DNA of 64,000 bases from Bog-473 sp963737745 (GCA_963737745.1 CAVTTR010000005.1:225880-289879); one strand, 5' to 3'; counted from the first letter of the stretch, positions 33,833 to 42,613 are shown. Notes: generated from the sequence alone by a model not told the origin. Program-made: numbers and translations.

Positions 33833-35119
33833 CTACTTGAGGAATCCCTCGTAGTTACGCATCATCAACTGGCTGTCGATCTGGCGCATGGTCTCGAGTG
33901 CGACGCCGACCGAGATCAACAATGTCGTCCCGTAGAAGGGGAACGAGTTGAGGTGCCAAAGCGCCATGAGAAGTGAGGGGACCACCGCCACGGCGCCCAG
34001 GAACACGGCGCCAACGACCGTAATGCGGCTGAGGATATGGGCGAAGTACCGCTCGGTGGGCGGCCCCGGCCGGATACCGGGCACGAATCCACCCTGCTTG
34101 CGGATGAGGTCGGCCTGTTGGTGGGGGTCGAACGCCACGTAGACGTAGAAGAACGTGAACATGAAGATCAGGACGAAGTAGGCCCCGATGTAGAAGAAGC
34201 TGGTCGGCGTGAGACTCCGCCGCACGAAGCTTTGGAACCAGCCCAACTCGACCACGTTGGACACCAGGACGGGGATGTAGAGCACCGAGGAGGCGAAGAT
34301 GATCGGGATCACGCCCGACTGGTTCACCTTCAAGGGGATATAGGTGCTACTGCCGCCGTACATGCGGCGACCGACCACCCTCCGGGCGAAGGTCACTGGT
34401 ATTCGTCGCTGACCCTGGTCGAAGAAGACGATGGTCACCAGCAAGATGATGGAGACGGCAATGATCACGCCGAACTTGAACTTGCCCCCCTCGGCCAGGA
34501 TCGACCGGAAACCATTGGGGATGGCCGCCACGACGTTGGCGAAGATCAGGATCGACATGCCCTGCCCGATGCCACGTTGGGTGATGAGCTCGGCCAGCCA
34601 CATGACGAAGGCCGTGCCCGCAGTGAGGCACAGGACCATGAAGGCGGCCAGGGCGAAGGTGAACTTCGGGATGAGGTCGATGGTGGTGCCGAGCAGCGCC
34701 GAATCGTGTCCGTGGAAGGCGTAGATCAAACCGGACGACTGCATGAGGGCCAGCGCCACGGTCAGGTAGCGCGTGGTCTGGGTGATCTTCTTCTGTCCCA
34801 CTGCCCCCTGGTCGCGCCACTCCTCCAGCTTGGGAATGACCGTCGAGAGCAGCTGAATGATGATGGAGCTGGTGATGTAGGGCATGACGCCCAGCCCGAA
34901 GACGGCCAGGCGCACCAAGGCGCCGCCGCTGAAGAGGTTGAGGAAACCGAGCACGCCCGAGGACGAAGCGGATCCCTCGAGGGACTGCAAACGACTCCAA
35001 TTGACCCCCGGAACAGGGACATTGGCCCCGATCTGATAGAGGGCGATGATGGCCAGAGTGAAGATGACCTTGTTGCGAAGGTCGGGGACCCTGAACACAT
35101 TGGCGAGCCGCGAGAGCAT
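33833..35119 (-). CDS. secY: SecY, protein translocase channel subunit
   Basis: A 428-residue polytopic membrane protein with ten predicted helices. Landmarks are VPGVNWSRL near the N-terminus, LGVMPYITSSIIIQLL, FDQGQRRIPV, KVNQSGVIPIIFASS and GFVPGIRPGPPTERY. With SecE/SecG it forms the Sec pore. It lies between rplO and adk in the spc operon. Confidence 0.98.
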   Translation of the reverse strand: MLSRLANVFRVPDLRNKVIFTLAIIALYQIGANVPVPGVNWSRLQSLEGSASSSGVLGFLNLFSGGALVRLAVFGLGVMPYITSSIIIQLLSTVIPKLEEWRDQGAVGQKKITQTTRYLTVALALMQSSGLIYAFHGHDSALLGTTIDLIPKFTFALAAFMVLCLTAGTAFVMWLAELITQRGIGQGMSILIFANVVAAIPNGFRSILAEGGKFKFGVIIAVSIILLVTIVFFDQGQRRIPVTFARRVVGRRMYGGSSTYIPLKVNQSGVIPIIFASSVLYIPVLVSNVVELGWFQSFVRRSLTPTSFFYIGAYFVLIFMFTFFYVYVAFDPHQQADLIRKQGGFVPGIRPGPPTERYFAHILSRITVVGAVFLGAVAVVPSLLMALWHLNSFPFYGTTLLISVGVALETMRQIDSQLMMRNYEGFLK

Positions 35120-35152
35120 GTGCGCTTCCTCAGTGCCGTCCGGGTGTCGTCA

Positions 35153-35641
35153 CTACCGGTTCATCAAGGCGTTGCCCGATGCAGGAGGACGCCCATGGCC
35201 GAAGGGGAGTGGCATCTTCTCAACGCTACCGCCCGCCGTAGTGATCGCGGCAGCAGCCGACGCCGAAAAGGCATGAGCCGTCACGCGAATTGGTCGTGAC
35301 AACGCCCCCTGTCCGAGGACCTTGACCAGATCCTTGGGCCGGCACAAGCCAGCCTCAACCATGGACTGGACCGTGAATTCGTCACCCTCGAGTCCGGCCA
35401 GCACCCCGATATTGACCGGGGTGTAGCTGATGCGGAACGGGTTGGTGAACCCCTTGAGCTTGGGGATGCGCTGCATCAGGGGGAGCTGACCACCCTCGAA
35501 ACCGGCCGGCACGGTATTGCGAGCGTGCTGGCCCTTTGTCCCTCGACCGGCCGTCTTGTGTCCCTTGCCGCCGGTGCCGCGGCCGACCCTCTGCTTGGCC
35601 TTCGTGGCGCCCTTGGGCGGCGCCAGGTCGTGCAACTTCAT
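35153..35641 (-). CDS. rplO: Ribosomal protein L15
   Basis: 162 residues: MKLHDLAPPKGATKAKQRVGRG, KTAGRGTKGQHAR, GFEGGQLPLMQRIPKLKGF and the C-terminal domain VTAHAFSASAAAAITTAGG. It binds 23S rRNA late in 50S assembly. It overlaps rpmD by four bases (ATGA). Confidence 0.97.
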   Translation of the reverse strand: MKLHDLAPPKGATKAKQRVGRGTGGKGHKTAGRGTKGQHARNTVPAGFEGGQLPLMQRIPKLKGFTNPFRISYTPVNIGVLAGLEGDEFTVQSMVEAGLCRPKDLVKVLGQGALSRPIRVTAHAFSASAAAAITTAGGSVEKMPLPFGHGRPPASGNALMNR

Positions 35642-35859
35642 TGCGACACCTCCTCGACGTTGATCAGATGCGGGACACGGGCGATCATGCCCCTGATCTC
35701 GGGGCGATCGGGCAGGTCATTGGTCTGGCCGATCCCACGCAGCCCCAGGGCACGCAGCGTGCCGCGATGCTTGGGCTTGCTCCCGATGGCTGAGCGCGTC
35801 TGGGTGATGACCAGGCGCGCCTTGTCGTCTTTGGTGGCCTTTGGCGGACGTGCAGGCAT
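35638..35859 (-). CDS. rpmD: Ribosomal protein L30
   Basis: 73 residues: ARLVITQTRSAIGSKPKHRGTLRALGLRGIGQTND is the L30 ferredoxin-like core, followed by IRGMIARVPHLINVEEV. The short basic N-terminus is extended by about ten residues. It overlaps rplO by four bases and follows rpsE by two. Confidence 0.96.
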   Translation of the reverse strand: MPARPPKATKDDKARLVITQTRSAIGSKPKHRGTLRALGLRGIGQTNDLPDRPEIRGMIARVPHLINVEEVSQ

Positions 35860-35861
35860 GA

Positions 35862-36413
35862 TCAGCGCGTCTCCGCGGCGTAGAGGTCGGTCTCGCGCTT
35901 GCGCTCACGGTAGGACCGCAGGACACCGCCCGGCGTCACTTCGTCGGCTGCCTTGCCGCGCAGGGCGGCCACCTCGTCGGGACGGCGCAGCGCCTTGAGT
36001 CCGGCGATGGTGGCGTGGGCCACATTGATGCCATTGGAGGAGCCCAAGGACTTGGCCAGTATGTCGCGGATACCCGCCATCTCGAGGATGGCCCGGGCCG
36101 CGCCACCGGCGATGACACCGGTGCCGGGTGCGGCTGGCTTGAGCATGACCCGCCCGGCCCCGCTCTCCCCGATGACCGGGTGCACGATGGTGCTGCCGGC
36201 CAGGGGCACCTCGAAAAGGTTCTTACGGGCCTCTTCGATGCCCTTTTGCACAGCCAGCCCAGCCTCCTTGGCTTTGCCGTAGCCCAGGCCGACCTTGCCG
36301 TTGCCGTCACCGACGACCATGAGCGCGGCGAAGGAGAACCGCCGGCCACCCTTGACGACCTTGGCCACCCGGTTCACCTTGATGGTGCGCTCTTCGTACT
36401 GTGTGTCGACCAT
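35862..36413 (-). CDS. rpsE: Ribosomal protein S5
   Basis: 183 residues: double-stranded RNA-binding-like N-terminus RTIKVNRVAKVVKGGRRFSFAALMVVGDG, GKVGLGYGKAKEAGLAVQKG, and the C-terminal VIAGGAARAILEMAGIRDILAKSLGSSN. S5 affects decoding accuracy and mRNA unwinding. It lies two bases after rplR and two before rpmD. Confidence 0.98.
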   Translation of the reverse strand: MVDTQYEERTIKVNRVAKVVKGGRRFSFAALMVVGDGNGKVGLGYGKAKEAGLAVQKGIEEARKNLFEVPLAGSTIVHPVIGESGAGRVMLKPAAPGTGVIAGGAARAILEMAGIRDILAKSLGSSNGINVAHATIAGLKALRRPDEVAALRGKAADEVTPGGVLRSYRERKRETDLYAAETR

Positions 36414-36415
36414 GC

Positions 36416-36790
36416 TCAGAACTCCAGTCCCTCGGCCCGTGCCGCATCCGCCAGGACGGCGACACGGCCGTGGTAGACGAAGCCACCACGGTCAAAGACC
36501 ACTTTGGTGATGCCGGCCGCTTTGGCCCGTGTACCCAACAACCGTCCGACCGAGGCAGCGCCGGTCACGTTGCCGCCGCCACTCTGCCCCAAGCTCGAAC
36601 GCAGGTCCGGCTCCACCGACGAGGCTGACGCCAGCGTGTGCCCGGTCGTGTCGTCAATGACCTGGGCCGAGATGTGCCGATTGGACCGGTGCACGGCCAA
36701 GCGCGGCACCTCGGCGGTGCCCGTCACCTTGGCCCGAACCCGGGCGTGGCGGCGGACCCGGAGCCGGGTCCGATCGTCTGTACGTGCCAT
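36416..36790 (-). CDS. rplR: Ribosomal protein L18
   Basis: 124 residues: RLRVRRHARVRAKVTGTAEVPRL, VHRSNRHISAQVIDD and the C-terminal FDRGGFVYHGRVAVLADAAREGGLEF-like end. It binds 5S rRNA. It overlaps rplF by one base. Confidence 0.97.
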   Translation of the reverse strand: MARTDDRTRLRVRRHARVRAKVTGTAEVPRLAVHRSNRHISAQVIDDTTGHTLASASSVEPDLRSSLGQSGGGNVTGAASVGRLLGTRAKAAGITKVVFDRGGFVYHGRVAVLADAARAEGLEF

Positions 36791-37329
36791 TACTTCGCTG
36801 CCTTTCCGGCCTTGCGGAGAACCCGCTCGCCGGCGTAGCGCACACCTTTGCCCTTGTAGGGCTCGGGCTTGCGGAGCTTGCGGATGTCGGCGGCCACCTG
36901 GCCCACCTTCTCCTTGTCGATTCCCTTGACCGTGATGCGGGTCGGCATGGGGACCTCGAAGGTTATGCCCTCGGGGGCATCCACGAAGACCGGATGCGAA
37001 AAGCCGAGAGCGAGCTCGAGTGCGCCGGGGCCCTTGGCGATGGCGCGATAGCCAACGCCCACGATCTCGAGGTCCTTGGTGAAGCCGTCCGTCACCCCGG
37101 TCACCATGTTGGCCACGAGCGAACGGGACAGGCCATGGAGAGCGCGGTGATGCCTCTCGTCGTCGGGGCGCGTGACGACCAACTCCTCACCCTCCTGGGT
37201 GATGGAGATACCGAGAGGAAGCTCTCGATCCAGCTGGCCCTGTGGGCCCTTCACGCTGACGGCATTCCCGTTGAGGGTGACGGTGACGTTGGAGGGGACC
37301 GGTATGGGCGAACGTCCGATGCGTGACAT
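36790..37329 (-). CDS. rplF: Ribosomal protein L6
   Basis: 179 residues: MSRIGRSPIPVPSNVTV, GPQGQLDRELP, two tandem L6 domains and the C-terminal YKGKGVRYAGERVLRKAGKAAK. It lies near the factor-binding centre of the 50S. Between it and rpsH are 54 bases without a gene. Confidence 0.98.
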   Translation of the reverse strand: MSRIGRSPIPVPSNVTVTLNGNAVSVKGPQGQLDRELPLGISITQEGEELVVTRPDDERHHRALHGLSRSLVANMVTGVTDGFTKDLEIVGVGYRAIAKGPGALELALGFSHPVFVDAPEGITFEVPMPTRITVKGIDKEKVGQVAADIRKLRKPEPYKGKGVRYAGERVLRKAGKAAK

Positions 37330-37383
37330 CAGGCCTTACCTCTGGCACATGTGGGGGCGGACTGGGAACTGGCGGACACGGGA

Positions 37384-37788
37384 CTACCAGACATGACACA
37401 GCACCTCGCCGCCCAAGTGCTTCCGGCGGGCTTCACGGTCGGTCACGAGGCCCTGGCTGGTGGACAGCACCGCCACACCCATTCCGCCCAGCACCCGCGG
37501 AATGCCATCGGCGCGCGCATAGATACGCAGGCCGGGCTTGGAGATCCGCTTGATCCCGGCGATCGTGCGCGTGCGATCAGCCGAGTACTTGAGGGAGATC
37601 TCGAGGGTCGTGCCCGGCTTGTCGCCGTTCGGCTCGACGTGATATCCCGCGATGAATCCTTCGCGCTCGAGGATGCCCGCCAGCGACTCCTTGAATTTGG
37701 AGCCGGGCATCTTCACCGTGTCGAACATGGCGGAGTTGGCGTTGCGGATACGCGTGAGCATGTCCGCGATGGGGTCGGTCATCGTCAT
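37384..37788 (-). CDS. rpsH: Ribosomal protein S8
   Basis: About 134 residues: MTDPIADMLTRIRNANSA, KFKESLAGILEREGFI and GLRIYARADGIPRVLGGMGVAVLSTSQGL. The start is taken at the ATG at 37788 (MTMTDP); the frame is open further into rpsZ. S8 binds the central domain of 16S rRNA and represses the spc operon in E. coli. Confidence 0.97.
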   Translation of the reverse strand: MTMTDPIADMLTRIRNANSAMFDTVKMPGSKFKESLAGILEREGFIAGYHVEPNGDKPGTTLEISLKYSADRTRTIAGIKRISKPGLRIYARADGIPRVLGGMGVAVLSTSQGLVTDREARRKHLGGEVLCHVW

Positions 37789-37795
37789 GGTGCGC

Positions 37796-37981
37796 CTACC
37801 AACTCGCCTTTGTGACACCCGGTATCTCGCCGGCATGCACCATCACACGCAGGCAGATACGACAGAGGCCGAACTTGCGATACACGGCCTTGGGACGGCC
37901 ACACCGCTGGCAACGGGTATAGCCCCGCACCTTGAACTTGGGAGTCCGCTGTTGCTTCTCAATCAAAGCCTTTTTTGCCAT
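37796..37981 (-). CDS. rpsZ: Ribosomal protein S14, zinc type
   Basis: 61 residues with the zinc ribbon CQRCGRPKAVYRKFGLCRIC (two CxxC pairs), the short C+ form of S14, and the end MVHAGEIPGVTKASW. It lies between rplE (five bases) and rpsH. Together with S4 and L36 it shows that this organism uses zinc-dependent ribosomal proteins in the main operon. Confidence 0.98.
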   Translation of the reverse strand: MAKKALIEKQQRTPKFKVRGYTRCQRCGRPKAVYRKFGLCRICLRVMVHAGEIPGVTKASW

Positions 37982-37986
37982 GATGC

Positions 37987-38559
37987 TTATCGAGTCTCCT
38001 GTCGGAACGGGAAGCCGAACGCCGCAAGGAACGCCCGCCCTTCCTCGTTGGTACGTGCTGTGGTGACGATGGTGATGTCCATGCCGCGGACACTGTCGAT
38101 GCGGTCGTAGTCGATCTCGGGGAAGATGAGCTGCTCGACCACCCCGAAGGTGTAGTTGCCCTTGCCGTCGAACGAGCGGGGCGAAAGACCCCGGAAGTCA
38201 CGGATGCGGGGAATGGCCAAGCTGAGCAGGCGGTCGAAGAATTCCCAGGCCCGATCGCCGCGCAAGGTCACCTTGGTCCCGATCGCTTGGCCCTCACGTA
38301 GCTTGAATCCGGCGATGGATTGCTTCGCCCTCGTCACGATCGGCTTCTGCCCCGTGATGAGCTCCAGGTCGCGTTGGGCTCCCTCGAGGAGTGAGGCCTG
38401 CTGGGTGGCCCGGCCCACGCCCATATTGATGACGATCTTCTCGAGGCCTGGCACCTGCATGATGTTGCCCAGCTCGAGTTCGTCCTGCAGCTGCGCCCGC
38501 AGCTCGCTCAGGTACCGCTCCTTAAGCCGGGGACGCGCCGGTGCTTGCGTGGTCGTCAT
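37987..38559 (-). CDS. rplE: Ribosomal protein L5
   Basis: About 190 residues from the ATG at 38559, which overlaps the rplX stop as ATGA. Core motifs are KIVINMGVG, ITGQKPIVTRAKQSIAGFKLREG and FRGLSPRSFDGKGNYTFGVVEQLIFPEIDYD. It binds 5S rRNA and P-site tRNA. Confidence 0.98.
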   Translation of the reverse strand: MTTTQAPARPRLKERYLSELRAQLQDELELGNIMQVPGLEKIVINMGVGRATQQASLLEGAQRDLELITGQKPIVTRAKQSIAGFKLREGQAIGTKVTLRGDRAWEFFDRLLSLAIPRIRDFRGLSPRSFDGKGNYTFGVVEQLIFPEIDYDRIDSVRGMDITIVTTARTNEEGRAFLAAFGFPFRQETR

Positions 38560-38867
38560 AGCTCGGCCCCGCATTTACGACAGATACGCACCTTCTCGCC
38601 CTCGTTGTCGATCTTCATCCCTGCCCGTGCCGGGCCGTCGTGACCCTTGCACCACAGCGCCACGGAGGAGACGTGCACCGGCATGAACTTGTCGATGACG
38701 CCGCCTTGCTGGGTGGCCCGGGTGGGCTTCGCGTGGCGCTTGGCGATATTCACGCCTTCGAGGATGACCTTGCCCTCGCGTGGGAAGGCCCGCACGACTT
38801 CGGCCTTCTTCCCCTTGTCCTTGCCCGCTCGCACGATCACCTGATCGCCCTTGTGGATCCGCATCAC
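38556..38867 (-). CDS. rplX: Ribosomal protein L24
   Basis: 103 residues: IHKGDQVIVRAGKDKGKKAEVVR (KOW motif), VILEGVNIAKRHAKPT and the C-terminal zinc-like pair CRKCGAEL. A GTG at 38867 overlaps the rplN stop (GTGA), and an ATG follows immediately. GGAGG lies four and seven bases before them, so either could be used. L24 starts 50S assembly. Confidence 0.97.
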   Translation of the reverse strand: MMRIHKGDQVIVRAGKDKGKKAEVVRAFPREGKVILEGVNIAKRHAKPTRATQQGGVIDKFMPVHVSSVALWCKGHDGPARAGMKIDNEGEKVRICRKCGAEL

Positions 38868-39232
38868 AACACCTCCGGAGCCAACGACACAATGCGCATG
38901 AACCTCTTGTCCCGCAGTTCACGGCCGACGGGGCCGAAGATGCGGGTGCCACGGGGCTGCTGCTGGTCGTTGATCAGCACGGCCGCGTTCTCGTCGAATC
39001 TGATGTAACTGCCGTCGGCCCGACGCTTTTCCTTCTTGGTGCGCACGACGACGCACTTGACCACGTCGCCCTTCTTCACCGCCGCACCGGGGATGGCGTC
39101 CTTGACCGTGGCCACAAAGACATCACCAATGCTGGCGTAGCGGCGGCGTGAGCCGCCGAGCACGCGGATGCACAGCACCTCGCGCGCCCCTGAGTTGTCG
39201 GCCACCCGCAGGCGTGACTCTTGCTGAATCAT
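38864..39232 (-). CDS. rplN: Ribosomal protein L14
   Basis: 122 residues: MIQQESRLRVADNSGAREVLCIRVLGG, VVRTKKEKRRADGSYIRFDENAAVLI and the end RDKRFMRIVSLAPEVL. It contacts the 30S at bridge B8. It overlaps rpsQ by four bases. Confidence 0.98.
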   Translation of the reverse strand: MIQQESRLRVADNSGAREVLCIRVLGGSRRRYASIGDVFVATVKDAIPGAAVKKGDVVKCVVVRTKKEKRRADGSYIRFDENAAVLINDQQQPRGTRIFGPVGRELRDKRFMRIVSLAPEVL

Positions 39233-39688
39233 CGGGCCCTCTCGACAACTTCGGTGAGCCGCCAGCGCTTGAGCTTGGAGAGCGGACGCGTCTCTTGTAC
39301 CCGCACCCGGTCTCCCACCTTGGCCGTGTCCTCGGCATCGTGCACGTAGAGCTTCTTGGTGCGTTGCACGGTCTTTCCATAACGGGGGTGACGGACACGC
39401 TCCACCACGGCCACCACGACGGTCGACTGCATGGCGTCGGACACGACGACTCCCTCACGCACCTTGCGGCGGTTCTGGCGCGGGCCTTCTTCTTCAGCCA
39501 CGGCGGTCGCGACGCGAGCGGGGGCTGGCGCTGGCGCAACTGGTGCGTCGGCCGTCTCAACGGCTGCGGTCTCGGCCGGCGCGTCCTCGAGCGGCGTGGT
39601 GCTGCGTGGTCGCTGCCTCGGGCACGACGTGGTCCACCGGTTCGGTCCCGGTCACGTCGCCCGTTGTCTCTTCGGTCTCGTCGGCCAT
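39229..39688 (-). CDS. rpsQ: Ribosomal protein S17 with an N-terminal extension (one frameshift)
   Basis: The S17 core is complete: RKVREGVVVSDAMQSTVVV, RVRHPRYGKTVQRTKKLYVHD and VGDRVRVQETRPLSKLKRW. A GTG at 39501 could start it. However, an ATG at 39688 overlaps the rpmC stop (TGATG), and the sequence between reads as an acidic Ala/Pro-rich leader: MADETEETTGDVTGTEP ..., then PLEDAPAETAAVETADAP. One extra base near 39596-39604 separates the two parts; the whole span is 3n+1. I favour the long form, about 152 residues against the usual 80-90. Confidence 0.85.
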
Positions 39689-40110
39689 CAGGCCTCTTCC
39701 TCTTCGTCGTCAAATTCGTCGTTTTCGTCGTCTTCATCGAAATCGTGCACGTGGCCCTCGTGGTCATGGTCATGACCCAGGTGATCCGCCGACTCGGCTT
39801 CGGCCGCCGCGGCACGGGCGGCTGCCCGTTCGGCTACCTCAGCGTCCTCCGCTGCCAACTTGGCCAGCGCCTCGGAGTGCTCCGCCGCGGTCGGGGCCAC
39901 ATAGGCGCCCTCGGCCTCGAGAATCTCGCGGGCACGCAAGACGGTCAGGATGCGAGCCACGTCGTGGCGCACCTGCCCGACCCGTGAGGGGTTGTCCAGT
40001 TGACCGGTTGCCAGTTGGAAACGCAGGTTGAACAACTCTCGCCGGGCATCGCCCAGGCGGGTTGCCAGCTCGTCCCCGTCGAGCTGTGCCAGATCGCTCG
40101 CACTCGCCAT
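39688..40110 (-). CDS. rpmC: Ribosomal protein L29 with a long acidic, His-rich C-terminus
   Basis: About 140 residues from the ATG at 40110 (TGATG overlap with rplP). Residues about 1-65 are normal L29 (DELATRLGDARRELFNLRFQLATGQLDN, VRHDVARILTVLRARE). Then come about 75 extra residues: an Ala/Glu helix-like part, a His/Asp segment (HLGHDHDHEGHVHDF) and a tail of Asp and Glu ending DDEEEEA. L29 sits at the nascent-chain exit and touches trigger factor and SRP. The tail is most unusual; no frameshift is needed to explain it. Confidence 0.93.
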   Translation of the reverse strand: MASASDLAQLDGDELATRLGDARRELFNLRFQLATGQLDNPSRVGQVRHDVARILTVLRAREILEAEGAYVAPTAAEHSEALAKLAAEDAEVAERAAARAAAAEAESADHLGHDHDHEGHVHDFDEDDENDEFDDEEEEA

Positions 40111-40547
40111 CAGACCGCTACTTCCGCATGTCCGTGCGTCCCCGGCCGCACCACGAAGCGCGCCTTGAACGGCAGTTTCTGAATCGCCCGCTCCATGGCG
40201 GCGCGCGCCAGAGCCTCGTCGACACCGGCGAGCTCGAACAGGATCCGTCCGGGATGCACGACAGCCACCCACAGCTCGGGGTTGCCCTTGCCCGAACCCA
40301 TGCGGGTCTCGGCCGGCTTATGCGTCACCGGCTTGTCGGGAAAGACGCGGATCCAGACCTTGCCGCCACGCTTGACGTGGCGGGTCATGGCAATACGTGC
40401 GGCCTCGATCTGGCGCGCCGTCAACCAACCCGGCTCCATGGCCTGAATCCCAAAGTCGCCAAAGGCCACGGACGCTCCGCCCTTGGCCTGACCGTTCAGG
40501 CGGCCGCGTTGTGTCTTGCGGTGCTTGACCTTCTTCGGCATCAACAT
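40110..40547 (-). CDS. rplP: Ribosomal protein L16
   Basis: About 145 residues: MLMPKKVKHRKTQRGRLNGQAKGG, LTARQIEAARIAMTRHVKRGGKVWIRVFPDKPVT and MGSGKGNPELWVAVVHPGRILFE. The family starts ML(I/M)P, so the ATG at 40547, one base after the rpsC stop, is chosen. It organises the A-site of the 50S. Confidence 0.98.
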   Translation of the reverse strand: MLMPKKVKHRKTQRGRLNGQAKGGASVAFGDFGIQAMEPGWLTARQIEAARIAMTRHVKRGGKVWIRVFPDKPVTHKPAETRMGSGKGNPELWVAVVHPGRILFELAGVDEALARAAMERAIQKLPFKARFVVRPGTHGHAEVAV

Positions 40548-40548
40548 G

Positions 40549-41613
40549 TCAATCCGACTCCTTGCGGAAGTGCGGAGCCTCGTGGTGCTCGTGGCGGTTC
40601 TGGCGTTCCATCTCTTCGTCCTTGGCCAACTGGCGCTCAAGGTCGTCGGGCTCGGTTGGCGCTACCGGAAGGAGGTCCGCCACCGGAACTTCGGCCGCGT
40701 CGTCCGCCGTGTCATCGGCGGGCTCGCCCACCACCGGCGCCTCGACGATGTCGACGGGGATCTCGATGTCCCCCTCAGGGGTGTCGACGATGAACTCGTC
40801 GAGCAGGTCACCGTCGGCAACGTTTCCGTTGCCAGCCAGGGTCTCTTCGCCCGGCGCACCGAAATCGGCCTTACGACGGCCGCCACCAGCAGTGATGAGT
40901 CGCCGGGGACCGCTTTGGCCCGAGGTCTCCCCGACCGCCATGGCGGCCTCGCGGGTGATCTTGTCTTCGATGGACACCTTGTAGGGCAAAATGTCGCCCT
41001 TGTAGATCCAGACCTTGACGCCCACGCGACCCGAAGTGGTCCGTGCCTCGCGAAAGCCGTAGTCGATGTCCGCCCGCAACGTGTGCAGCGGTACCCGACC
41101 CTCGCGGTACTGCTCCTTGCGGGACATCTCAGAACCACCCAGCCGGCCCGAACACTGCACCTTTATGCCCTGGGCGCCTGCCTTTTGGACGGTCTGAATG
41201 GCACGTTTCATGGCCCGGCGGAAGGCGACCCGACGCACCAGCTGGTCGCAGATGCCCTGGGCGATGAGGGCGGCGTCCAACTCGGGCTGCTTGATCTCTT
41301 GGATATTCAGCTGGATGCGGTTCTGCAGCCCGGTGATCTCCTCGAGCTTCTTCTTCAGCCGGTCGGCCTCTGAACCCCTGCGGCCGATGACGATGCCGGG
41401 GCGGGCCGTGTGGATATCGACGCGCAAGCGATCGCGCGTGCGCTCAACTTCGATGCGACTGACCGCCGCGGCCTCGAGCTGTGTCATCAGGTAGTCGCGG
41501 ATCTTCCAGTCCTCGACCACGAACTCGCGGTAGTGCCGCTCTTCGAACCAGCGGGACTTCCAGTCGGTAGTGATACCGAGGCGGAAGCCATAGGGGTTGA
41601 CCTTTTGGCCCAT
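40549..41613 (-). CDS. rpsC: Ribosomal protein S3 with a long acidic C-terminus
   Basis: 354 residues, against about 210-280 usually. The first roughly 215 residues are normal: MGQKVNPYGFRLGITTDWKSRWF, KH domain VIGRRGSEADRLKKKLEEI, ARRVAFRRAMKRA-like RVAFRRAMKRAIQ, and GRLGGSEMSRKEQYREGRVPLHTLRA. The remainder (about 230-354) is rich in Asp, Glu, Val and Pro, ending in an Arg/His/Glu-rich stretch (NRHEHHEAPHFRKESD). S3 lies at the mRNA entry channel. It abuts rplV. Confidence 0.95.
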   Translation of the reverse strand: MGQKVNPYGFRLGITTDWKSRWFEERHYREFVVEDWKIRDYLMTQLEAAAVSRIEVERTRDRLRVDIHTARPGIVIGRRGSEADRLKKKLEEITGLQNRIQLNIQEIKQPELDAALIAQGICDQLVRRVAFRRAMKRAIQTVQKAGAQGIKVQCSGRLGGSEMSRKEQYREGRVPLHTLRADIDYGFREARTTSGRVGVKVWIYKGDILPYKVSIEDKITREAAMAVGETSGQSGPRRLITAGGGRRKADFGAPGEETLAGNGNVADGDLLDEFIVDTPEGDIEIPVDIVEAPVVGEPADDTADDAAEVPVADLLPVAPTEPDDLERQLAKDEEMERQNRHEHHEAPHFRKESD

Positions 41614-42315
41614 CTACTCGCCCTTCTCCTCGGCCTCGGCGTCTGCCGCGGCCGTGTCGTCCTCGTCGTCCATATCGACAACCTCAGCCGCACCTTCGTC
41701 GCTGACGTCGTCTACCTCGTATTCCGTGACCTCGTTCTCTGGCACATCGAGCTCGGGTACATCGGTCACGTCCTGATCAGTGATCTCTTCGTCTGTCTCC
41801 CCGGCCGCCGCGGCCGCTTCAGCCACCGCCTGCGAGGCACGCCGGCGTGAGAGCCGACCCGAAAGATCGGCGCGGCGCCGCGAGGCATCGACCCGGCGTG
41901 AACGGTTGGCGCTGACCGCTTCCATCCGCTTGCGGCGCAATTCGAGCTTGTCGGCGGGCAGCCGGCTCACAATGATCGTGATGTGGCTCGAGCGCTTGCG
42001 AATCCGCGTGGCCCGGCCGCGGGCCCTGGGGCGCCACCGCTTGGCGGTGGTGCCCTCGTCGGCGTAGCACGCCGACACGTAGAGCTCGTCGGGATTTTGA
42101 AAATCGTTGTGGGCGGCGTTGGCCACCGCGGAGGCGAGGACCTTGCCGATGATGTTGGCCGCCTCACGCTCGGTGCCGATGAGGATCTCGGCCGCTCGAT
42201 CGACGTCCTGCCCGCGGATGAGGTCGAGCACCTGGCGGACCTTGGAGGCCGACAATCCGCTATGGCGCAGGACGGCACGCGTACCGGGACGCTCGTTGGT
42301 TTTGGTGGCGGTCAT
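41614..42315 (-). CDS. rplV: Ribosomal protein L22 with a long acidic C-terminus
   Basis: 233 residues, about twice the common length. The core is HSGLSASKVRQVLDLIRGQDVDRA, NAAHNDFQNPDELYVSACYADEG and RARGRATRIRKRSSHITIIVS, whose beta-hairpin lines the exit tunnel. After an Arg-rich linker, about 70 residues are dominated by Glu, Asp, Val and Thr (EEITDQDVTDVPELDVPE ... MDDEDD). It abuts rpsC and follows rpsS by one base. Confidence 0.95.
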   Translation of the reverse strand: MTATKTNERPGTRAVLRHSGLSASKVRQVLDLIRGQDVDRAAEILIGTEREAANIIGKVLASAVANAAHNDFQNPDELYVSACYADEGTTAKRWRPRARGRATRIRKRSSHITIIVSRLPADKLELRRKRMEAVSANRSRRVDASRRRADLSGRLSRRRASQAVAEAAAAAGETDEEITDQDVTDVPELDVPENEVTEYEVDDVSDEGAAEVVDMDDEDDTAAADAEAEEKGE

Positions 42316-42316
42316 G

Positions 42317-42595
42317 TCAGCGCCGCGCTCCCCGCTCCTGGCCGGCGTGATACCGGAAGGTGCGTGTCGGGGCGAACTCGCCCAGCTTGTGGCCGACCAT
42401 GGATTCGGTCACGTACACCGGCACGTGCCGGCGGCCGTCGTGGACGGCGATGGTGTGACCGACCATGTCGGGGATGATGGTCGAACGCCGGGACCAGGTC
42501 TTGATGACCTTCTTCTCCCCGCTGGCGTTCAGCACGTCCACCTTCTTCAACAAGTGGTCGTCGACGAATGGGCCCTTCTTCAAGCTACGCGGCAT
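42317..42595 (-). CDS. rpsS: Ribosomal protein S19
   Basis: 92 residues: MPRSLKKGPFVDDHLLKKVD, TWSRRSTIIPDMVGHTIAVHDGR and VGHKLGEFAPTRTF. Located in the head of the 30S. Standard position between rplB and rplV. Confidence 0.98.
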   Translation of the reverse strand: MPRSLKKGPFVDDHLLKKVDVLNASGEKKVIKTWSRRSTIIPDMVGHTIAVHDGRRHVPVYVTESMVGHKLGEFAPTRTFRYHAGQERGARR

Positions 42596-42613
42596 ACCTG
42601 CTCAACCCTTCGC

